Source: Bacteroidetes bacterium GWF2_40_14 (GTDB lineage: Bacteria; Bacteroidota; Bacteroidia; Bacteroidales; UBA932). From it: a DNA stretch of 64,000 nt. The notes beneath the pieces are model-generated. The model saw only the letters and a program-made list of their open reading frames with translations. It was not told the DNA's origin and searched no databases. The position numbers were made by a program, and so were the translations under genes. Below, in pieces: positions 18,775 through 25,629 of the stretch; position 1 is the stretch's first letter; every line of letters starts with the position of its first letter. The stretch spans positions 190,797 to 254,796 of the forward strand of contig MEOK01000020.1 of the NCBI GenBank assembly GCA_001769195.1. The letters run 5' to 3'.

Positions 18775-20253
18775 TTAGGAATTCTTAAACTTTTCCTTCC
18801 TTTCAAGCAATATTTGTCTGTTGAGTTTTGCGATATTGCAAAAAAACTCATTGACTACTAACGGATCTCCATTTGGATTTTCATTTGAATTTCTGACCAT
18901 ACACATGGTGCAAAATTCTTTATCCTTACATTGAATACATTTAGGAAAGTCTTGATTGCGCAAGTCTCTTAAATATTTCACTTTTTCAGAATTATCCCAA
19001 ATATCATTTAGAGAAGCTTCTTTAACATTACCAACAATATAATCCTGCCAGCCGGCACATGGATATACATCTCCGTTGTCTGCTATGCAAATAGAGGAAT
19101 GGCAAACACTACAAACAAAATCGTTAGATGTAATATTTTTTTTCTCTTCAGCTAGCATTTCCATTAGGTCCAAATATTTTACGTCTTTAGCAATTTTTTC
19201 GTTGATCACTTCTTTGATTTCATTAATTGATAGACGACAAGTCAAATTTTGTGTTGTATGATTGTATCTAGCTATGATGCCATAATCATCTCCGACATGA
19301 ATCTTATACTTTTTCGCCCAATTTATAACATCATCATAACTGTTTTTGTTTTGTTTCATTATTGGGCAGCTTATTTGCAAAGGGATATCGTTTTCAATCA
19401 GTTTTAAGATTGCATTTTTTGTTTTTTCGAAACTCCCTTTTATTTGGGTTATCTCATCGTGAATATTGGAAATCATTGAGTATAATGAGACCTGAACACC
19501 TAAAAGGGGGTTTGTCTTCATTTCTTTGATAATTACATCATCAAGCAAAGTTAAGTTACTAAGCACATTTACAGATAAATCATATTCTTTGCATTTTTTT
19601 AAAAAATCGCAAAAGTTTTTGTGTAACATTGGTTCACCACCACTTAATGTTAAATGCAACAACCTCATATTTTTACATTGATGTAAAACATCATAAAATA
19701 AGTCAGGATCGATATAACTTACTTTGTAATCATGTGGAATATAGCAATGTATGCACCTTTCATTGCATATGCTAGTAATTTCTATGTGCAAGTTTGAAAG
19801 TTGAGGTTTGCCTTTAAAGTATTCTTCAAAAAAATCCTGTGTGGGTTTTTCAGGATGCTCAATAGTCGTTGGGAATTTTTTTTTTGTTATTTCTGGATCT
19901 AATATTGTGTATGAAAACCTCGTGTCTTTTTCATCGCATTCCTGCATTGTTTCTCCAGAAACAATAAATCCATCTTGTTCAAGCATACAATAAAATTCTC
20001 TGACATCTCTCTTTATTGTTATGATATCAATATCTGAAAATTGCTTATTTACTTTTTTTGCAAGCTCATCAAGGGTTTGCGGTATTCTATCTAAAACAGA
20101 AAAAAAAACGGCACCACTTTCCGATAGAATTTTGTCCCCGATGTAGTTAGCATTTTTATTCGTTAGTTCATATCCGAAATTTCTATTGTCCGTAATATAT
20201 CCGAAGGACTCATAGTCTCTGAATATAACATTAGATTTTTGCTTGAAAAACAT
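18775..20253 (-). CDS. Radical SAM/SPASM peptide maturase with N-terminal PqqD-like region
   Basis: A 492-residue RiPP-type maturase. Residues ~5-105 resemble a PqqD-like RiPP recognition element (YELTNKNANYIGDKIL, LDRIPQTLDELAKKV). The radical SAM barrel follows, with the [4Fe-4S] motif Cys163-x3-Cys167-x2-Cys170 and SGGEP at 204-208. A C-terminal SPASM domain has cysteines 381, 384, 389, 399, 439, 442, 448, 451 and 472, enough for two auxiliary clusters. Such enzymes make thioether or carbon cross-links or epimerise residues in a precursor peptide. A 38-residue precursor with a strong Shine-Dalgarno sequence lies 75 nt upstream. The modification chemistry cannot be read from sequence. Confidence 0.9.
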   Translation of the reverse strand: MFFKQKSNVIFRDYESFGYITDNRNFGYELTNKNANYIGDKILSESGAVFFSVLDRIPQTLDELAKKVNKQFSDIDIITIKRDVREFYCMLEQDGFIVSGETMQECDEKDTRFSYTILDPEITKKKFPTTIEHPEKPTQDFFEEYFKGKPQLSNLHIEITSICNERCIHCYIPHDYKVSYIDPDLFYDVLHQCKNMRLLHLTLSGGEPMLHKNFCDFLKKCKEYDLSVNVLSNLTLLDDVIIKEMKTNPLLGVQVSLYSMISNIHDEITQIKGSFEKTKNAILKLIENDIPLQISCPIMKQNKNSYDDVINWAKKYKIHVGDDYGIIARYNHTTQNLTCRLSINEIKEVINEKIAKDVKYLDLMEMLAEEKKNITSNDFVCSVCHSSICIADNGDVYPCAGWQDYIVGNVKEASLNDIWDNSEKVKYLRDLRNQDFPKCIQCKDKEFCTMCMVRNSNENPNGDPLVVNEFFCNIAKLNRQILLERKEKFKNS

Positions 20254-20278
20254 AAAAACATCTTTTTTCTTTAGTAAC

Positions 20279-20315
20279 CAGGCGACGAGTTATAGTTGTA
20301 TAATATCGCCGCCTG
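20279..20315 (-). promoter_or_regulatory. Hairpin between RiPP precursor and maturase genes
   Basis: Arms CAGGCGGCGA and TCGTCGCCTG (minus-strand reading) pair over 10 positions with one G-U, around a 17-nt AT-rich loop. There is no T-run directly after it, so a processing or partial-attenuation element that yields more precursor than enzyme is more likely than a full terminator. Confidence 0.6.
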
Positions 20316-20328
20316 ATTAAATTGTTCA

Positions 20329-20445
20329 TTAACGTCCACTAGGCTTTGGTGGATTACATGGCCTTCCACTCGGTTTACTATTGGGACGGCATTCTGCCAT
20401 CTTTACAATACTTTGTGCCAAGATTTTTGGTTTTTTGTAAGTCAT
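20329..20445 (-). CDS. RiPP precursor peptide with two C..P..KPSGR units
   Basis: A 38-residue peptide. It begins MTYKKPKILAQS, a leader resembling the KPK-[IV]-LA-[QK]-[SN] leaders of SPASM-maturase substrates. It ends in a 20-residue core made of two units, CRPNSKPSGRP and CNPPKPSGR (Cys19 and Cys30; KPSGR at 24-28 and 34-38). The core has no aromatic residue, which argues against cyclophane or Trp-linked chemistry and favours Cys thioethers or another Lys/Arg/Ser/Asn modification (inferred). The start is fixed by an AGGAGGT Shine-Dalgarno at 20455-20461, 10 nt ahead of ATG, unusually strong for this phylum. No dedicated transporter or peptidase gene is adjacent. Confidence 0.8.
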   Translation of the reverse strand: MTYKKPKILAQSIVKMAECRPNSKPSGRPCNPPKPSGR

Positions 20446-20733
20446 AAGTTTCACACCTCCTTTTTATAGATTTTTTTGTTATTAACCAGAATTAATATAT
20501 TATTCAAAGCCATATCATCTATTATTTTACTATATTCAAATGCTCCTTTAATGGATTCAGTTGTTTGTGCAATCTTGCATAACTATCTATAATGTTTCTT
20601 ACGGATTTTCCAAACAAATGGCTCATAGTTACATAAGCTATAAAGTTATAATACTTTTTTAATTGCACCAAATAGAACTGCTTTTGCCACATTCTTTATT
20701 TCCAAAATACTCAAACAATAAAAAGCCAAAGAC

Positions 20734-20907
20734 CTACTTCACTGGTTTGGGTTTTCCTATCTCTGTAAATAGTGTTACTGTATGAATTTGATTGAATTCG
20801 GGCATCCTGTTGCTTTCCAGATTTTTCGATGTTGTGACATATGGTCTCATCAACGAACTCACCAGTCTGTTCTTTAACCTGTCATAAGTGGCTATCGAAA
20901 GCCTCAT
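20734..20907 (-). CDS. Possible small hypothetical protein (57 aa)
   Basis: Opens with ATG at 20907 and reads MRLSIATYDRLKNRLVSS through LFTEIGKPKPVK to TAG. It is basic and soluble, with no signal peptide and no known motif. There is no clear Shine-Dalgarno sequence. It could be a decayed fragment of a mobile-element gene or chance. Confidence 0.25.
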   Translation of the reverse strand: MRLSIATYDRLKNRLVSSLMRPYVTTSKNLESNRMPEFNQIHTVTLFTEIGKPKPVK

Positions 20908-21060
20908 TACTGCTGCACTGCTTTAATGGTTGTACCTCTTATTGAAAATCCAACATTTACTACTATGCGTACATAATTCTTTTTATCATAATTGATTTTT
21001 TAGGTAAATATTTTGAATTTTAATAGTAGCGATTAAAGGTGAATGACTGCAGATAAAAGG

Positions 21061-21100
21061 TTTTGAAAAAGAATATTCCCTATAAGTGTGGAGATTGTTA
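21061..21100 (+). repeat. Dispersed degenerate repeat, copy C
   Basis: TTTTGAAAAAGAATATTCCC followed by TATAAGTGTGGAGATTGT. It shares the GTGTGGAGATTGT end with copy A and the AATATTCCC start with copy D. Confidence 0.45.
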
Positions 21101-21255
21101 CAAAAAAGGTTCACGATAATGAATTTAAATTTTTTTGATTCGGTAAAATTCTAGACTTATATTATGAATCATTGAAAAGTAATACCTGCAAAGAAATGAT
21201 TGCGCCATAGAATTAGCCTAAAATCATATCATTTATTATATTGATTTGCAATTAA

Positions 21256-21456
21256 CTAGTTAATAAAGTTTAAGTAGAATAAAAGAATAGTAGTGATAAT
21301 AACGAACATTGTGATTATCATATAAAATACAATCTTAAAAATCGCTCTAAGAGTGTAGAAAAGAATTATCAAGAATGGGGCAGTACCACACTTTAAACAA
21401 ATGAGAGTTAATGAAACAAAGAATAATAACTTAAAAAATCTCTTATTACATATCAT
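21256..21456 (-). CDS. Small hydrophobic membrane protein (66 aa)
   Basis: From ATG 21456 the frame gives MICNKRFFKLLFFVSLTL, then a Cys/Gly turn and a second long hydrophobic stretch ending YLNFIN, i.e. two predicted membrane helices. A longer frame to 21594 would add an Arg/Lys-rich part that is just the reverse of repeat copy D, so the shorter start is preferred. No family recognised. It could be a small membrane toxin-like or accessory protein of the neighbouring mobile region, but nothing shows this. Confidence 0.35.
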   Translation of the reverse strand: MICNKRFFKLLFFVSLTLICLKCGTAPFLIILFYTLRAIFKIVFYMIITMFVIITTILLFYLNFIN

Positions 21457-21458
21457 CC

Positions 21459-21492
21459 TTTTGAGAATATTCCCCGTATAAATGCGAATTTG
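21459..21492 (+). repeat. Dispersed degenerate repeat, copy D
   Basis: TTTTGAGAATATTCCCCGTA followed by TAAATGCGAATTTGT. It lies directly before (minus-strand sense) the small membrane protein gene. It is the most diverged copy in the second half. Confidence 0.4.
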
Positions 21493-21615
21493 TGAGGTAG
21501 GGGAGTTTTTGCTTCGGTTGATTGCTTTCATGATCCGACTTTTTTTTATGCGCCTTTCGATCGGCTTGTCGTTTTTGTTTCGTTGGCAATACATTGTAGG
21601 ATTTGGAAGTAAAGG

Positions 21616-21655
21616 TTTTTGAGAAAAATACTACCCATAGGGATGGAGATTTTTT
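21616..21655 (+). repeat. Dispersed degenerate repeat, copy B
   Basis: TTTTTGAGAAAAATACTACC followed by CATAGGGATGGAGATTTTTTG. Similar flanking sequence (TTTGCCATACGAAA, AGCAGAATGAGG) extends to about 21750 and partly matches the flank of copy A. Confidence 0.45.
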
Positions 21656-21964
21656 GCAAAACCGCAAGGCTAGACCTTTTACTCCCAAACAAATCCGGAA
21701 ATAAATTTGCCATACGAAATAAAACGCTGAGCCAAAAAGCAGAATGAGGAGTGGTTAATTCATAGAAGAAAATTGCATTACACTATAGTTTAAATACATG
21801 TAATTAACACGGAAGCTGGTTGCCTTGAACCGGCAGATAATTGAATTAACAAAAGAATTTGAGCAGAAATGGTTGCATAAATAAATGTAGGAAATTCGCT
21901 TTTTGGAGCATTGGCATACAATCAAAAGAAGATCGTTGAAGGTGTAGCCTTTAAGTGAAGTTTA

Positions 21965-22011
21965 GTGCAAGGTGCAAGTATATATCTATATATATAGCTT
22001 GCACCTTGCAC
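21965..22011. repeat. Perfect 14-bp inverted repeat with AT-rich stem-loop
   Basis: Left arm GTGCAAGGTGCAAG (21965-21978) and right arm CTTGCACCTTGCAC (21998-22011) are perfect complements. The 19-bp centre of alternating TA bases can pair further. Each arm is itself a tandem GTGCAAG repeat. There is no T-run, so it is not an ordinary terminator. It lies just outside the left long direct repeat of the defence island. Confidence 0.6.
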
Positions 22012-22075
22012 CAATCATAAAGTACTGAAATAAAAAGTTTTGGAAATTCTAAAAAGAAGAGTAATTTTGAACCCA

Positions 22076-22217
22076 GAAAAACACGTTCTTTTAGGTATTG
22101 AACCCACGGAAAAAACGACAACAATTTCCATGACCAATTCATGACCTATTGAAATATTGAAAATCTAACTCATTTATATTGTGTTTGTTATGGTGGCTGG
22201 TTCAGAACCCAACCGAA
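22076..22217 (+). repeat. Long imperfect direct repeat, left copy
   Basis: About 140 bp beginning AGAAAAACACGTTCTTTTAG, containing GACCAATTCATGACCTATTG and ending near CAGAACCCAACCGA. It matches 28085-28231 in the same orientation with scattered changes. The two copies enclose the AbiH operon, integrase remnant and first AbiE pair. Confidence 0.6.
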
Positions 22218-22219
22218 TC

Positions 22220-22347
22220 ACAAAGCAAAAAACTTAAGCTGTGCATCGCACAGCTTTTTTTTATTTTGGGGCTGACCGCATGCAAATGTATTTGCTGCGG
22301 CTGCCCCAAATAAAAAAGGGCAGAGCCCCTTAAGTTTTTTGCTTTGT
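22220..22347. repeat. 19-bp inverted repeat enclosing nested hairpins
   Basis: ACAAAGCAAAAAACTTAAG (22220-22238) is the exact reverse complement of 22329-22347. Inside are the hairpin 22238-22254, a long imperfect stem TTGGGGC/CCGCATGCAAAT paired with ATTTGCTGCGG/GCCCCAA, and a GGGC-AGA-GCCC stem. Confidence 0.65.
22238..22262 (+). terminator. Rho-independent terminator-like hairpin
   Basis: GCTGTGC-ATC-GCACAGC is followed by eight T residues (22255-22262). It is a perfect 7-bp GC-rich stem with a 3-nt loop, terminating plus-strand transcription. Confidence 0.65.
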
Positions 22348-22391
22348 AGAGCCCCCCACCGCGGATCACCGAGCGATAGCGAGGTAATCCC
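22270..22391 (+). repeat. Structured ~122-bp repeat, left copy
   Basis: Begins GGCTGACCGCATGCAAATG and ends CACCGAGCGATAGCGAGGT then AATCC. It recurs nearly unchanged at 26231-26353 in the same orientation. It holds several stem-loops, including GGATCACC...GGTAATCC. It is a REP/MITE-like intergenic element of unknown function. Confidence 0.7.
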
Positions 22392-22456
22392 TAGAGAATT
22401 AAATAAACAAATAAAAACCTTTTGATACATTTATTGCGAGGCCTTTTTATTTTGTA

Positions 22457-22481
22457 GGGGAATGATTAGGGGAATGATTTA
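22457..22481 (+). repeat. Short direct repeat, candidate attachment site (left)
   Basis: GGGGAATGATTAGGGGAATG followed by ATTTA. The same double GGAATGATTA unit occurs at 26130-26153, directly ahead of the integrase remnant. The two copies bound the AbiH operon, as attL/attR of a recombinase-borne element would (inferred). Confidence 0.5.
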
Positions 22482-22496
22482 CGGATAAATGGCAAA

Positions 22497-23591
22497 TTAT
22501 AGTGGTTTGCAATCTTTAATGTTTACAATTTTTTTTCTCATTTTCGCTTTCTGGTCAAGAGGGAATATCCGTGAAATATTCATTGTTTTTTCTTTATAGT
22601 CATTTGTCCCATCTTCCTTTTTATAATAGTAGATTTGAATTTTTTTACAATTGTCTGCACAGAAGAGCTCCTTTAATAATACCCTATCACTAACGCCACA
22701 CGAATGCCCCATTATATGTATGTTGTATTCCTGATTCTCTAATAATCCTATTAATGATGAATATGCTCTACTATGAAAATAGTCAAAGGATTTAAAGTTG
22801 CTTAAAATATCATTATCGCCAATTTCCTCCAATTCGCTGTACCTTTTATCGGATTCATCTCCATATCCAAAAATAATAGAATTTATGTCGCTAAGATTTC
22901 CATGAATATCAATGAGAAATGCGTTATCCCTTATACCGTATTTATTAATGAAATGACTGTAACATACTCTTGCTGTATTAGTATAATTGAAATTTAACAG
23001 AACTATTTTATAGTCACTTAGCTCCCCAGCAGAGGCCTTTTGGGTAATATCTATTTTGCATTTTGCAAACAATATATTTAGAGAATCTAAGATAGAGCCA
23101 TTAAGATCAACACCTAAAATATTCTTAGGCGTTTTATCCTCCAGATATTCAAGAAGTTCATTTTTAATTATAGATAAGCAGGAATTCAGATCCTTAACTT
23201 TCTTATTGATCAGTGTTTCGTCATAGTCGTCTGGGTTTTCATCAGCTCCAGGATCTAATTTATGTGTATTGGTAACAGTCTTGTATAAGTACAAAAAATA
23301 TTCTCTTTCGATACCTTCCCAGGTACTGGACTTGTGATTTTCTACGATTTCTTTAAAAAAGTCATGTTTGTATTCATGCGTTAATTTTTCTCGGTCTAAT
23401 TCTCCTTTAGCATTGAATAGATATGGACCTATTTTTTTTATTTTAATTAGGCTATGATCCATCGTGACCCACCCACTTTTTTCTGATATAGCATATGATT
23501 TTTTTATATACCAATCAATGAAATGAGAGTATAGTGTTTCATAACCATGCGCACGGTCAAATCCGTTACCTATAATTACTAACTCTACCAT
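22497..23591 (-). CDS. abiH: AbiH-family phage abortive infection protein
   Basis: 364 residues from ATG 23591 (an ATG 9 nt upstream is also possible). The N-terminus LVIIGNGFDRAHGYETLYSHF is the defining AbiH start (GNGFD, a Rossmann-like turn). Further conserved blocks are DIHGNLSD...IFGYGDE and HIMGHSCGVSDRVLLKELF. AbiH proteins abort phage infection by an unknown mechanism. It is the last gene of a minus-strand operon and overlaps the 90-residue gene by 7 nt. The neighbouring integrase remnant and flanking repeats indicate acquisition on a mobile element. Confidence 0.85.
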   Translation of the reverse strand: MVELVIIGNGFDRAHGYETLYSHFIDWYIKKSYAISEKSGWVTMDHSLIKIKKIGPYLFNAKGELDREKLTHEYKHDFFKEIVENHKSSTWEGIEREYFLYLYKTVTNTHKLDPGADENPDDYDETLINKKVKDLNSCLSIIKNELLEYLEDKTPKNILGVDLNGSILDSLNILFAKCKIDITQKASAGELSDYKIVLLNFNYTNTARVCYSHFINKYGIRDNAFLIDIHGNLSDINSIIFGYGDESDKRYSELEEIGDNDILSNFKSFDYFHSRAYSSLIGLLENQEYNIHIMGHSCGVSDRVLLKELFCADNCKKIQIYYYKKEDGTNDYKEKTMNISRIFPLDQKAKMRKKIVNIKDCKPL

Positions 23592-23857
23592 AATAAACAA
23601 ACTTTATTTGTAAATACCCCACCCTTACCGGTAAGCAGCCATTCAGCCGAAATCCCATAATCGTTAACATAGTAAATCAACAATGCTGTTTGAAAAATAT
23701 CCCGTGACATATCTTTTTGAAGGGAATTGAGATTCCACCTGTTTATACCGTACTTGGTGGTAAACGTTTGTTTCCCATGAATTATCTTGGCCTCCTTTAA
23801 TAATTTAAAGGCCTCAAAAAATCGCTTTATCACTTCCTGACTCTCCGGAGTTTGCAT
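23585..23857 (-). CDS. Small phage-repressor-like helix-turn-helix protein
   Basis: 90 residues, ending YGISAEWLLTGKGGVF, the typical tail of XRE-like repressors in Bacteroidetes phages and elements. The N-terminal helices (FFEAFKLLKEAKIIHGKQTF, TTKYGINRWNLNSLQKD) would form the DNA-binding part. Likely a regulator of this operon. Its stop overlaps the abiH start, so translation is coupled. Confidence 0.55.
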   Translation of the reverse strand: MQTPESQEVIKRFFEAFKLLKEAKIIHGKQTFTTKYGINRWNLNSLQKDMSRDIFQTALLIYYVNDYGISAEWLLTGKGGVFTNKVCLLW

Positions 23858-23862
23858 AATTA

Positions 23863-24237
23863 TTAATTAATTTGATCAGTTTGGTAATACATACATCCGC
23901 ACTTAGGGCATTTCGCTGTATCGGTCGCAACCTTTCCGCAATAATGGCATTTATATGTTTTATGTGACATATCTCCTTTATCAATTGGCTTAACATAACC
24001 ATCATAAAAGATTTTTTCTACGACGGCCTCTGTCTTAGGATCGAGCTGCTCTCCCGGTTTAAACTTATGCCCACAACTGAGGCATGTTATTATGACGTTA
24101 TTTTTTCCAATAGATCCGGCAGCAGTGCCAACCAATAAACCTCCGGCTAAAGCACCAATAATTCCTCTTCCGAAGCCGAAACCTTTTTTATCAGCATGTA
24201 TCTGATCAGATCCACATTTCGGACATTGAATATTCAT
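23863..24237 (-). CDS. Zinc-ribbon protein with glycine-zipper segment
   Basis: 124 residues: an N-terminal CPKCG pair completed by CLSCG (~residue 55), and a C-terminal ribbon CHYCG...CPKCG. Between the first two Cys pairs is GRGIIGALAGGLLVGTAAGSIG, a glycine-zipper hydrophobic stretch that may insert in membrane. No enzyme motif. It lies 5 nt upstream of the HTH gene. Function unknown; a membrane-associated sensor or structural partner in the AbiH operon is one guess. Confidence 0.5.
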   Translation of the reverse strand: MNIQCPKCGSDQIHADKKGFGFGRGIIGALAGGLLVGTAAGSIGKNNVIITCLSCGHKFKPGEQLDPKTEAVVEKIFYDGYVKPIDKGDMSHKTYKCHYCGKVATDTAKCPKCGCMYYQTDQIN

Positions 24238-24345
24238 AAATATTATTTAAGTTTATATAATTTAATGATTGTTTTTAACAATAGTTGTTATACAAGCAGC
24301 AAAATGTCCTTTTTTGCAACCTTTTACTCGTCTTTGAGATTATTT

Positions 24346-24627
24346 TTATATTAAACTTATACTATCAATTTCTGCTTTATCAAGGGGTATATTACTTTTT
24401 AATTTTTCGATTCTTATATATAAAGCTTTCATAAGTTTTTCAAAACGAGGTTTAATTAGATCGAAGTACTTATTACTTCTAATTTGATTCTCTCTATCCT
24501 TAATAAAGTTTACATAAAAATCTATATTATTTTCTTCCCCCATGGCATTTTTCCCGCTGATTGGTAGTACTAATATTTCAACTATTATGCCTTTTAGGTT
24601 GTTAATGAGTAAATTAACATTTTTCAT
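24346..24627 (-). CDS. Small hypothetical protein (93 aa), translationally coupled
   Basis: From ATG 24627 it reads MKNVNLLINNLKGIIVEILVLP and is charged and helical toward the C-terminus (DRENQIRSNKYFDLIKPRFEKL). Its start lies 14 nt inside the upstream gene, so it is probably coupled to it. No recognised family. A longer frame to 24690 would overlap the neighbour by 77 nt and is less likely. Confidence 0.5.
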   Translation of the reverse strand: MKNVNLLINNLKGIIVEILVLPISGKNAMGEENNIDFYVNFIKDRENQIRSNKYFDLIKPRFEKLMKALYIRIEKLKSNIPLDKAEIDSISLI

Positions 24628-25003
24628 CCTCAGCTTCCATATTGAAAAATAATGCATCAAGTTGGTACTGAAATGCAAGATAATTGACATTATTGGATGC
24701 GGCGGTAACTCCAGCTAAATATGAAATATTGGCGCTCGCTCTTAACCCTATTTTATTTAATTCTACTTTGAAATTATCAATATCCTTAACCTTTTCTTTC
24801 AAACAATCTACTTCGTTTTTTAATACAATAGATTGATATATTTGAAACCCGATTGCTAAGGTTACAGAAACTGCAATAAACGTAGCAATCACGCTAATAT
24901 ACCCGATTGCGTCTACCCCAATAGGTGAAAACTTAAAGAAATAAAGGACTATTGAAAATATTGATAGGGTAATGGCTACTACGGATAAAATGATGTTTTT
25001 CAT
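24614..25003 (-). CDS. Two-helix membrane protein with coiled-coil
   Basis: 129 residues: membrane helices at ~5-24 and ~32-55, then a heptad-like segment (LKNEVDCLKEKVKDIDNFKVEL). The rest is a soluble helical tail ending in MEAEDEKC. No family assigned. Starting 15 nt after the channel-like gene and overlapping the next, it is likely part of a three-gene membrane module. Confidence 0.5.
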   Translation of the reverse strand: MKNIILSVVAITLSIFSIVLYFFKFSPIGVDAIGYISVIATFIAVSVTLAIGFQIYQSIVLKNEVDCLKEKVKDIDNFKVELNKIGLRASANISYLAGVTAASNNVNYLAFQYQLDALFFNMEAEDEKC

Positions 25004-25018
25004 AGTACATAGATTTAG

Positions 25019-25612
25019 TTATTTTTTTTCATATCCACTTACGATATCTGTTTGGGACCCCATCTTTGATTTACCGACCTCTTTGTAATTAGCCACTATG
25101 ATAACTATGATATAAAAAAACATAAGTGATTCTACCATGGAAATAAACTTCCCGTAAAATGTAGTGGCCATGATGCTGCTTTGCGAACTGGAGGATAATA
25201 TGCCAATACTATAAAAGAAGAAATCAAAAAAAGTAGAAAAGTAACCGTCTGAGTTAACGCTTTGGAACGATTTAGGGTTTAAAATATACAAAGTATTGTA
25301 AATCATTGCGAATTGGTAAGAGATAGCAATAGAGAATATAATAATATGTGATATAAACTGTCTGAAAGATATTTTTTTCGATACACGGTGGAAAGGCACC
25401 GAATTTAATTCTAAAAAAAGGATTACAGCAAAAAAGACGGCCACTAAAGCGGGGGCTGTCACGAATTCCGATTGAGATTCCAAATTGATGTTTAGATAAT
25501 CATAGATTTTAAAAGCAGTAAATTGAACCATTGTAAAAAAAACAGAAAAGAACGCAATTTCAAAATAGTGTTTTTTAAATGAATACTCAGGATTTTTTAA
25601 CATATTATTCAT
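25019..25612 (-). CDS. Ion-channel-like membrane protein with altered selectivity filter
   Basis: 197 residues with four predicted helices (~15-36, 52-70, 85-108, 158-176). The segment ~124-152 has the layout of a two-helix K+-channel pore: aromatic-rich FFFYSIGIL, a filter position, then ATTFYGKFISMVESLMFF matching the P-TT..GK....ES consensus. The TVGYG filter is replaced by SSSSQS, so potassium selectivity is unlikely. It is the first gene of the AbiH operon. A pore effector that depolarises the infected cell is possible (inferred). Confidence 0.55.
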   Translation of the reverse strand: MNNMLKNPEYSFKKHYFEIAFFSVFFTMVQFTAFKIYDYLNINLESQSEFVTAPALVAVFFAVILFLELNSVPFHRVSKKISFRQFISHIIIFSIAISYQFAMIYNTLYILNPKSFQSVNSDGYFSTFFDFFFYSIGILSSSSQSSIMATTFYGKFISMVESLMFFYIIVIIVANYKEVGKSKMGSQTDIVSGYEKK

Positions 25613-25629
25613 ATCTATAAGTATTAACC

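Larger units (their letters stand above)
20462..21255. other. Gene-poor region upstream of the RiPP locus
   Basis: About 800 bases. It should hold the RiPP promoter on the minus strand, but I see no convincing TAnnTTTG with a paired -33. A 57-codon minus-strand frame lies at 20734-20907 (starts MRLSIATYDRLKN, ends GKPKPVK) and has no recognised family. Repeat copy C lies at 21061-21100. No RNA gene was seen. Confidence 0.45.

Noticed and set aside
21446-21688. 80-codon minus-strand frame (starts MGVKGLALRFCKK)
   Set aside because: It runs through repeat copies B and D; similar predicted proteins arise from this repeat, not from a gene.
22190-22220. Possible tRNA 3' end (GGTTCAGAACCCAACCGAATC)
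   Set aside because: The TTC/GAA arm-like sequence has no matching acceptor, D or anticodon arms, and the same text recurs at 28208 within the direct repeat.
22218-22430. 70-codon minus-strand frame in the structured repeat
   Set aside because: It reads through terminator and palindromes; its sequence is a by-product of the inverted repeats.
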